This document shows, piece by piece, positions 14,436-22,047 of a DNA stretch of 22,047 bases. Position 1 is the stretch's first letter. The number at the start of each line of letters is the position of its first letter. This stretch comes from Bifidobacteriaceae bacterium (GTDB taxonomy: Bacteria; Actinomycetota; Actinomycetes; Actinomycetales; WQXJ01). The notes beneath the pieces were generated by a model. That model ran no database searches. It was not told where the DNA came from and saw only the letters and a program-made list of their open reading frames with translations. The stretch spans positions 1-22,047 of the forward strand of contig JAITIG010000102.1 in NCBI GenBank assembly GCA_031279575.1, given 5' to 3'. Both the position numbers and the translations under genes were made by a program.

Positions 14436-15332
14436 GTGCGCCTCGCCGCTGATCGCGTGCTGGTCAAAGTGCCCGCCACCAGCGCGAACCTGGGGCCGGG
14501 TTTCGACTCTTTGGGTTTGGCGCTGGACATTTGGGACCAAGTTGAGGCGCGCGCGGTGGCGGGGGCCTCGCGGGTGGTGATCCAAGGCGAGGGCGCGGGC
14601 CAGTTGCCGACTGATTCGAAGCATCTGGTGGTGCGGGCGGCGCAGCGGGCGCTGGAGGTGGCAGGCGCCCCCCCGGTTGGCTTGGAGCTGGCTTGCCTCA
14701 ACGCGATCCCCCAGGCCAAGGGGCTGGGCTCGTCGGCTTCGGCGGTGGCGGCCGGCGGGCTGATAGCGCGCGGGCTGATTATGAACCCCGCCGCTATGAA
14801 CGCTGGGCGGGTGTTCCGGCTGACGGCTGATTTCGAGGGCCACCCGGACAACGCGGCCCCGGCGGTGTTCGGCGGCGCCACGGTGGCTTGGATGGGCCAG
14901 GACGGGTTGCGCGCCAGAGCCGCCCGCTTGGCCATCCACCCCGACCTGCGGGTGGTGGTGCTGCTGCCGGATGCGACTGTCGCCACCTCGCTGGCGCGGG
15001 CCGCCCTGCCGGCGCGGGTGCCGCACCGCGATGCCGTGTTCAACGCCTCGCGCGCGGCGCTGCTGGTCCACGCCTTGGCCTCGGATCCGTCTTTGCTGCT
15101 GGAGGCGACCGAGGACCGGCTGCACCAGCCCTACCGGGCGGATGTCATGCCGCGCACCGCCGAGCTGGTGGCGCAGCTGCGGGCGGTGGGTTTGGCCGCG
15201 GTTGTGTCCGGGGCCGGCCCCGCGGTGCTGGTCCTGACCACCGACCCGGCCCAAGTGCCCGAGCCGGCCGGCTGGCATTGGCGCGCCGCCCAGATCGCGC
15301 CCGGCGGCGGCACGGTGGCCCGGGTCGGCTGA
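14436..15332 (+). CDS. thrB: Homoserine kinase
   Basis: GHMP-family kinase that phosphorylates homoserine for threonine synthesis. The 298-residue protein opens VLVKVPATSANLGPGFDSLG, the family N-terminal signature. The ATP-binding loop is AKGLGSSASAVAAG (K95-S100), and EGHPDNAAPAVFGG is the conserved substrate-side segment. A C-terminal glycine-rich stretch (VVSGAGPAVLVL) completes the fold. GTG 14436 has GGGGGAG (14421-14427) eight bases upstream, within the end of hom, so hom and thrB are translationally linked. The next step, threonine synthase, must be encoded elsewhere. Confidence 0.95.
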   Translation: MRLAADRVLVKVPATSANLGPGFDSLGLALDIWDQVEARAVAGASRVVIQGEGAGQLPTDSKHLVVRAAQRALEVAGAPPVGLELACLNAIPQAKGLGSSASAVAAGGLIARGLIMNPAAMNAGRVFRLTADFEGHPDNAAPAVFGGATVAWMGQDGLRARAARLAIHPDLRVVVLLPDATVATSLARAALPARVPHRDAVFNASRAALLVHALASDPSLLLEATEDRLHQPYRADVMPRTAELVAQLRAVGLAAVVSGAGPAVLVLTTDPAQVPEPAGWHWRAAQIAPGGGTVARVG

Positions 15333-15358
15333 CCGGCCGGCCCGCGCGCGCCGGCCGG
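15333..15358 (+). terminator. Hairpin after thrB
   Basis: CCGGCCGG (15333-15340) pairs with CCGGCCGG (15351-15358) across a 10-base GC-rich loop, immediately after the thrB stop and directly before the -10 of the next gene. No U-tract. It may end the argS-lysA-hom-thrB transcript. Confidence 0.4.
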
Positions 15359-15360
15359 CT

Positions 15361-15375
15361 TAGACTGGCTGGGCC
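15361..15375 (+). promoter_or_regulatory. -10 element upstream of the HAD gene
   Basis: TAGACT (15361-15366) is a good -10. The transcript would start near 15375, close to ATG 15376, which opens a 24-codon frame overlapping the HAD start. The HAD gene itself has a near-perfect ribosome site AAAGGAGG (15399-15406), so it does not need the short frame. Confidence 0.5.
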
Positions 15376-15410
15376 ATGACACCACCTGACACCAAGCTAA
15401 AGGAGGCGCG

Positions 15411-16145
15411 GTGGCAAGCGCGTACCTGTTCGACTTGGACGGCGTCCTAACCCCCACGGCGGCGCTCCACCGCCGCGCTTGGGCGCTGGTCATGGGTGGT
15501 TTCCTGGCGCGGCGCGGCATCGGGCCGGCTTACAGCGAGGACGATTATTTCCGCCACATCGACGGCAAGCCGCGCTTTGAGGGCGTCGCGGGCCTGCTCG
15601 CCTCGCGGGGGGTCGACCTGCCGTTTGGCCAGGCGGGGCAGGCCCCGGGCGAGGGCTCGGTGGCGGCGCTGGGCAACCGCAAGAACGCCGAGTTCGAGCG
15701 CCTGCTGGCCGAGGCGCCCCTGGCCCCCTATCCGGGCGCGGCCGATCTGTTGGACGCCTTGGCGGCCGCCGGGCGCCGGGCGGCGGTGGTGTCCTCCTCG
15801 CGCAACGCCGTGCCGGTGCTGCGCGCGGCCGGCCTGCTGGAAAAACTCCAACTGGTGGTCGATGGCGTCTTGGCGGCCGAGCAGGGCCTGGCGGGCAAAC
15901 CCGCCCCGGACACGTTTGTTTACGCGGCGGCCCGCCTGGGCTGCGATCCGGGCGCGGCGGTGGTGGTGGAGGACGCCATCTCCGGGGTCCAGGCCGGCCG
16001 CGCGGGGGGCTTTCGCCGGGTGGTCGGGGTCGACCGGGGCGCTGGGGCGCAGGCGTTGCGCCAGGCCGGCGCCGACGTGGTGATCACCGACCTGCGCCAA
16101 CTGCTGCCAGGCGGCGGTGGCGCAAGCGCCGCCGCAGGATGGTAA
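15411..16145 (+). CDS. HAD-superfamily hydrolase, beta-phosphoglucomutase-like
   Basis: A 244-residue haloacid-dehalogenase enzyme, either a sugar-phosphate phosphatase or a beta-phosphoglucomutase-type mutase. Motif I is LFDLDGVLT with nucleophile D8 and acid/base D10. Motif II is in VVSSSRN (S128-S129), motif III is K163 in AGKPAPDTF, and motif IV is VVEDAISGVQAG (E187, D188). The cap segment (YFRHIDGKPRFEGVAGLLAS, then GNRKN) is typical of the actinobacterial beta-phosphoglucomutase family. GTG 15411 is set by AAAGGAGG four bases upstream. Family members with mutase activity often sit beside GH65 phosphorylases; none is here, so a phosphatase role is at least as likely. Its position between thrB and rho is not part of the conserved block. 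The C-terminus is a Gly/Ala-rich tail. Confidence 0.88.
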   Translation: MASAYLFDLDGVLTPTAALHRRAWALVMGGFLARRGIGPAYSEDDYFRHIDGKPRFEGVAGLLASRGVDLPFGQAGQAPGEGSVAALGNRKNAEFERLLAEAPLAPYPGAADLLDALAAAGRRAAVVSSSRNAVPVLRAAGLLEKLQLVVDGVLAAEQGLAGKPAPDTFVYAAARLGCDPGAAVVVEDAISGVQAGRAGGFRRVVGVDRGAGAQALRQAGADVVITDLRQLLPGGGGASAAAGW

Positions 16146-16270
16146 TATGGGTTTCGAGCGCGCTACCGCGCCTGTTGTTGCGCGATGCGCGGCCGCTCAA
16201 TCCAGGACCCAGTTGGTGTTTGCTGACCAGCACCCGAAGGTCCGCCCACCGATTAGACAAAGGTTCATTA
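16143..16270 (+). promoter_or_regulatory. Putative rho promoter and structured leader
   Basis: TAATAT (16143-16148), overlapping the HAD stop, is a plausible -10. It would give a rho leader of about 115 bases that is less GC-rich than its surroundings. GAGCG (16156-16160) can pair with CGCTC (16194-16198) around internal GCGC repeats. The following 16199-16260 stretch is relatively C-rich and unstructured, as a Rho-loading (rut) site would be. Rho autogenous attenuation in the leader is established in E. coli; here it is inference. Confidence 0.4.
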
Positions 16271-18226
16271 GTGACAACCACAAACGCCAAGCTGCCCCCC
16301 CTTGGGTCGATGCGCCTGCCGGAGTTGCAGTCGCTCGCCTCGCAAATGGGAATCAAGGGCACATCTCGCATGCGCAAAGCGGATCTGATCGCCGCCATCA
16401 GCGGTGGCCTAAGCGGCGGAGCCGGCCCTGACAAGTCCGCCCCGCCCGCCTCCAGGCCCAGGCGCGGCCGGGCCCAGGCGCAGGGCAACCCGTCCCCGGC
16501 CGCCGGGGCGAAGCCCGCCGCCCAGGCGCCCCAGGCCGGCCAGGAGGTCTCCAAGGCCGCCGAGCGGGCCGTCCAGGAGCTGCTCCAAGCGGCCGGCCCG
16601 GCCCGGGGCCGGCGGGCCTCGGCCCAGGCGGCCGATGAGCGCGCCGCCCGCGCCGCCGAGGCCGCCAGCCTGGTCAAGATCGACCTGGCGGCCGCCAGCG
16701 GCGAGCGCCGCCCGCGCCGCGCCCAGGCTTCGGCCGGCACCCCGGCCGATGAGGCCGCGCCCAGCTCCGGCGGGAGCGCTGCCGAGTCGCAGGGCGGCGA
16801 GGCGCCAAAGGGGCGCGAGGCCCAGCGCCAGGGCGGCCAAGGCGCCTCGGCCCATGAGGCGGGCCGCCCCGCCGGGGGCGGCGCCAAAGGCGGCGGGCCG
16901 TCCGCCCGCTCGGACAGGCCCCAAGGCGGCCAAGGCGGCCAAGGCGGCCAGGGCGGCCAAAACCGCAACGAGGATGAGACCGGCCGGCGCCGCGGCCGGC
17001 GCGACCGCTACCGCGACCGCAAGGCCCGCCAGCGCGGCGGCAACCAGGATGTGGCCTCCCTCGAAGAGGTCGAGATCCAAGAAGACGACGTCCTGGTGCC
17101 CGTCGCGGGCATCTTGGATGTGCTCGACAACTACGCCTTTGTCCGCACCTCGGGCTACCTGCCCGGCCCCAACGACGTCTACGTCTCGCTGGGCCAGGTG
17201 CGCAAGGCGGGCCTGCGCGAGGGCGACGCGATTGTGGGCGCGGTGCGCCAGCCCCGGGAGGGCGAGCACCAGGCCCGCCAGCAGAAGTTCAAGGCGCTGG
17301 CCCGGCTCGACTCGGTCAACGGGATGACCCCGGAGGAGGCCCGCGGCCGCAAAGAGTTCGCCAGCCTGACCCCCCTCTACCCGCAGGAGCGCCTGCGCTT
17401 GGAAACCTCCCCGGACAACCTCACCACCCGGGTGATCGATTTGGTGGGGCCCATCGGCAAAGGCCAGCGCGGGTTGATCGTCTCGCCGCCCAAGGCGGGC
17501 AAGACCATGGTGATGCAGGCCATCGCCAACGCCATCACCACCAACAACCCGGAGGTCCACCTGATGGTGGTGCTGGTGGACGAGCGCCCCGAGGAGGTGA
17601 CCGATTTCGAGCGCTCGGTCAAAGGCGAAGTCATCTCATCCACCTTCGACCGGCCGCCATCGGACCACACGATTGTGGCGGAGCTGGCCATCGAGCGGGC
17701 CAAACGCCTGGTGGAGTTGGGCCACGACGTGGTGATTCTGCTGGACGGCATCACCCGGCTGGGCCGGGCCTACAACCTGGCGGCGCCCGCCTCGGGCCGC
17801 ATCTTGTCCGGCGGGGTCGACTCCTCGGCCCTTTACCCGCCGAAGAAGTTCTTCGGCGCGGCCCGCAACATCGAGGGCGGCGGCTCGCTGACCATCCTGG
17901 CCACCGCCCTGGTTGAGACCGGCTCGAAGATGGACGAGGTCATCTTTGAGGAGTTCAAGGGCACCGGCAACTCCGAGTTGCGCCTCTCGCGCGGCCTGGC
18001 GGACAAGCGCATCTACCCGGCGGTCGATGTCGACGCCTCCGGCACCCGCCGCGAGGAGTGGCTGATGGACGCCGACGAGCTGAAGATCAACTGGAAGCTG
18101 CGCCGCGTCCTGTCCGCCTTGGACCAGCAGCAGGCCATCGAATTGCTGTTGGAGCGCTTGCGCAAGACCCGCTCCAACGCCGAGTTCCTGCTCCAGGTCA
18201 GCAAGACAACACCAGACATCAACTGA
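16271..18226 (+). CDS. rho: Transcription termination factor Rho
   Basis: Hexameric RNA-dependent ATPase/translocase that ends transcription. It has 651 residues, against about 420 in E. coli, because of an actinobacterial insertion. The Rho_N domain is about 9-46 ([20 protein letters not shown]...). Residues about 47-268 are low-complexity, Ala/Gly/Arg-rich and include a GGQ repeat (219-230) and an Arg-rich stretch [17 protein letters not shown]. The cold-shock RNA-binding domain starts at [15 protein letters not shown] (271 onward). The ATPase has P-loop SPPKAGKT (405-412), Walker [17 protein letters not shown], and Q/R-loop regions [20 protein letters not shown] and [16 protein letters not shown] 16271 with AAAGG seven bases upstream is chosen; the frame stays open further upstream but without family resemblance. 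It precedes rpmE and prfA in the conserved order. Confidence 0.95.
   Translation: MTTTNAKLPPLGSMRLPELQSLASQMGIKGTSRMRKADLIAAISGGLSGGAGPDKSAPPASRPRRGRAQAQGNPSPAAGAKPAAQAPQAGQEVSKAAERAVQELLQAAGPARGRRASAQAADERAARAAEAASLVKIDLAAASGERRPRRAQASAGTPADEAAPSSGGSAAESQGGEAPKGREAQRQGGQGASAHEAGRPAGGGAKGGGPSARSDRPQGGQGGQGGQGGQNRNEDETGRRRGRRDRYRDRKARQRGGNQDVASLEEVEIQEDDVLVPVAGILDVLDNYAFVRTSGYLPGPNDVYVSLGQVRKAGLREGDAIVGAVRQPREGEHQARQQKFKALARLDSVNGMTPEEARGRKEFASLTPLYPQERLRLETSPDNLTTRVIDLVGPIGKGQRGLIVSPPKAGKTMVMQAIANAITTNNPEVHLMVVLVDERPEEVTDFERSVKGEVISSTFDRPPSDHTIVAELAIERAKRLVELGHDVVILLDGITRLGRAYNLAAPASGRILSGGVDSSALYPPKKFFGAARNIEGGGSLTILATALVETGSKMDEVIFEEFKGTGNSELRLSRGLADKRIYPAVDVDASGTRREEWLMDADELKINWKLRRVLSALDQQQAIELLLERLRKTRSNAEFLLQVSKTTPDIN
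16921..16960 (+). repeat. rho: In-frame 9-bp repeat in rho
   Basis: About four copies of a nine-base unit GGCGGCCAA (one copy with a single change) encode the Gly-Gly-Gln repeats at residues 219-230 of Rho's disordered insertion. Copy change would preserve the frame. Confidence 0.85.
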
Positions 18227-18228
18227 GA

Positions 18229-18254
18229 CGCGCCCATCTGCGCGGTTGGGCGTG
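18229..18254. terminator. Hairpin after rho
   Basis: CGCGCCCA (18229-18236) pairs with TGGGCGTG (18247-18254), including one G-U pair, around a 10-base loop just after the rho stop. The plus strand continues GAATAAAAC, so there is no U-tract in the rho direction. Terminator function is doubtful. Confidence 0.3.
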
Positions 18255-18283
18255 GAATAAAACCGCCAGCGGCCGTGTTCTGG

Positions 18284-18289
18284 CACAAT
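18284..18289 (+). promoter_or_regulatory. rpmE: Possible -10 element of rpmE
   Basis: CACAAT (18284-18289) preceded by TGG, about 70 bases before the rpmE ATG, resembles an extended -10. No clear -35 and no obvious Zur-type palindrome. Confidence 0.35.
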
Positions 18290-18358
18290 ACCTGAGGCGT
18301 TCCGGTTCACGCCGCTCCAGCGGGGGCGGCGACCCGGGGTGCGGATCGAGGAGGCACC

Positions 18359-18583
18359 ATGAAGAAGAATATCCACCCGCCTTACGTGGTCACGACGGTG
18401 ACCTGCACCTGCGGCAACACTTTCACCACCCGGTCGACCAAGACCAGCGGCGTCATCAACGCGGACGTCTGCTCGGCTTGCCACCCGTTCTACACCGGCA
18501 AGCAGAAGATTCTGGACACCGGTGGCCGCGTGGCGCGCTTCGAGGCGCGCTACGGCAAGCGGAAGGCCCCGGCGGCGAAGTAG
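18359..18583 (+). CDS. rpmE: 50S ribosomal protein bL31, zinc-binding form
   Basis: The 74-residue protein opens [10 protein letters not shown] and has the zinc ligands C16 and C18 (CTCGNTF) and C38 and C41 ([13 protein letters not shown]), so it is the zinc-containing L31. The zinc-free paralogue, if present, would be Zur-regulated elsewhere. GAGGAGG (18348-18354) lies four bases before ATG 18359. It sits in the conserved rho-rpmE-prfA order; prfA begins 19 bp downstream. Confidence 0.96.
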   Translation: MKKNIHPPYVVTTVTCTCGNTFTTRSTKTSGVINADVCSACHPFYTGKQKILDTGGRVARFEARYGKRKAPAAK

Positions 18584-18602
18584 AGCGGCGCGCTGGCCGG
18601 CC

Positions 18603-21094
<2,492 letters not shown>

Positions 21095-21109
21095 GGCCGA
21101 GGCCGGCCA

Positions 21110-21934
21110 GTGCCCGCCAACCCGCTCGAAGCCCCGCCCCCGGCGCTGTGGCGCTGCGCCGCCGCCGGCGGCCTCGGCGGGCTGCTCAGCGGCATGTTCG
21201 GGGTTGGCGGCGGCGTTGTCATGGTGCCGCTGCTGATCTGGCTGGCCGGATTGGACCAGCGCCGGGCCTCGGCCACCTCGCTGGCCGCCATCATCCCCAC
21301 CGCCGCCGTCGGCGCGCTGACCTACGGCGCCCGGGGCCACTTGGCCCCGGTGACCGCGGCGATTGTGGCGGCGGGCGCCAGCTTGGGCGCGTGGGCGGGC
21401 GCCCGGGTCCTTAGGCGCGTCAAGCTCGGTGTTTTGAGCTGGGCATTTGTCGCCCTGCTGGCGGCCACGGCGGCTTTCATGGTGCTTTACACCCCGGGGC
21501 GCGCCGCCGCCTTGCCCCTGGACGCCGCCCGCGGGTTGGGCCTGGCCGGGCTGGGGTTGGCCATGGGCTTGGCGGCGGGGCTGTTCGGCATCGGCGGCGG
21601 CGTTATCGCGGTGCCGGCCCTGATGGCGCTGTTCGGGGCTGGCGACTTGGTGGCCCGCGGCACGTCGCTGCTGGTGATGGTGCCCTCGGCTGTCACCGGC
21701 AGCGTCACCAACTGGCGCGGCGGCCTGGTCGCCCCCAAGGCCGGCCTGGCCACCGGCCTGGCGGCGGCCGCGGCCTCTTTCGCCGGCGCCGGGCTGGCTT
21801 TCTTGGTCTCGCCGAGGCTCGGCAACACCTTGTTCGCCGCCCTCCTGGCGCTCGCCGCGGTCCAACTGGCCCTCCGGGCGCCCCGCCGCCCGCCCCACAG
21901 CCCGCCGGGCAACCCCCCCGGCCGGGGCAGTTGA
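21110..21934 (+). CDS. TSUP-family membrane permease (TauE/SafE-like)
   Basis: A 274-residue polytopic membrane protein of the TauE/SafE family; characterised members move sulfite, sulfoacetate or other sulfur-containing anions, but the substrate here cannot be told. The internal duplication is clear: GLLSGMFGVGGGVVMVPLL near residue 24 and GLAAGLFGIGGGVIAVPALM near 158. At least seven hydrophobic stretches are visible, with a short basic segment (RVLRRVKLG) in the central loop. GTG 21110 lies 15 bases after the argH stop, behind only a weak GAGG, so it is probably co-transcribed with argH. The C-terminal tail is Pro/Arg-rich. No sulfur-metabolism gene is adjacent. Confidence 0.85.
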   Translation: MPANPLEAPPPALWRCAAAGGLGGLLSGMFGVGGGVVMVPLLIWLAGLDQRRASATSLAAIIPTAAVGALTYGARGHLAPVTAAIVAAGASLGAWAGARVLRRVKLGVLSWAFVALLAATAAFMVLYTPGRAAALPLDAARGLGLAGLGLAMGLAAGLFGIGGGVIAVPALMALFGAGDLVARGTSLLVMVPSAVTGSVTNWRGGLVAPKAGLATGLAAAAASFAGAGLAFLVSPRLGNTLFAALLALAAVQLALRAPRRPPHSPPGNPPGRGS

Positions 21935-21943
21935 CCGGGGTGC

Positions 21944-21956
21944 GACAATGGGGCGC
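21944..21956 (+). promoter_or_regulatory. tyrS: GACAAT -10-like element and leaderless start of tyrS
   Basis: GACAAT (21944-21949), seven bases, then GTG 21957. This is the same arrangement as at 4143-4156 and gives tyrS its own leaderless transcript just after the permease gene. Confidence 0.5.
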
Positions 21957-22047
21957 GTGCCTGAATCGATCATCGACGCCCTGGACCAGCGCGGGCTGAT
22001 AGCCCAAGCCACCGACCGCGCCGCCCTGAAAGACCACTTCGCGGCCG
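21957..22047 (+). CDS. tyrS: Tyrosyl-tRNA synthetase, N-terminal fragment (runs off the right edge)
   Basis: Only 30 codons are in the window: PESIIDALDQRGLIAQATDR followed by AALKDHFAA. The 'i.d.L..RGLIAQ.TD..aL' opening is the usual N-terminus of bacterial TyrRS, before the HIGH region. GTG 21957 fits both that N-terminus and the GACAAT promoter. The enzyme charges tRNA-Tyr. The catalytic motifs lie outside the window, so identification rests on this short opening and on the argH neighbourhood. Confidence 0.8.
   Translation, partial: MPESIIDALDQRGLIAQATDRAALKDHFAA

Noticed and set aside
16139..16270. In-frame N-terminal extension of rho from 16139
   Set aside because: It overlaps the HAD gene, lacks similarity to Rho, and contains the probable promoter and leader.

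Overview
The window is a GC-rich chromosomal segment of an actinobacterium (Actinomycetota). Three things point there: a very high GC content with strong third-position GC bias, frequent GTG starts, and the syntenic block tRNA-Arg / argS / lysA / hom / thrB / rho / rpmE / prfA, which is typical of that phylum. Rho carries the long basic, Gly/Ala-rich N-terminal insertion seen in actinobacterial Rho, and many genes look leaderless: a -10 hexamer, 6-7 nt, then GTG. I cannot name a genus. Absence of thrC between hom and thrB recalls Bifidobacteriaceae or Actinomycetaceae-like lineages, but that is inference.

Layout. 1-1082 is a small accessory patch: a 5'-truncated minus-strand remnant of an AAA/DUF4143 ATPase, then a plus-strand Phd-like antitoxin and PIN-domain toxin. 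1198-4738 holds recG, rsmD and coaD, with a possible leaderless 36-codon upstream ORF overlapping the coaD start. 4954-6445 is the yceD-rpmF-rnc operon. 6535-8415 has an orphan NarL/DosR-like response regulator, then a probable yybP-ykoY (manganese) riboswitch and terC. On the minus strand, 8429-9950 holds thpR (2',3'-cyclic phosphodiesterase / RNA ligase-like), tRNA-Arg(CCG) and a FadR-type GntR regulator divergent from argS. 10014-15332 is argS-lysA-hom-thrB, followed by a HAD phosphatase/phosphomutase, rho, rpmE and prfA (to 19646). 19670-22047 contains argH, a TSUP membrane permease and the start of tyrS.

How the genes fit together. Most are housekeeping: translation (argS, tyrS, rpmF, rpmE, prfA, tRNA-Arg), RNA processing and termination (rnc, rsmD, rho), aspartate-family amino acids (lysA, hom, thrB), arginine (argH), CoA (coaD) and recombination/repair (recG). 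No obviously new multi-gene system is visible. The items most worth a second look are the putative upstream ORF before coaD, the recurring leaderless promoter design, the terC riboswitch, the truncated ATPase next to the toxin-antitoxin pair, the altered metal site of the GntR protein, and breaks in conserved gene order (no thrC, no prmC, no mutM/smc after rnc). There is no CRISPR array, insertion sequence, prophage gene or rRNA in the window.
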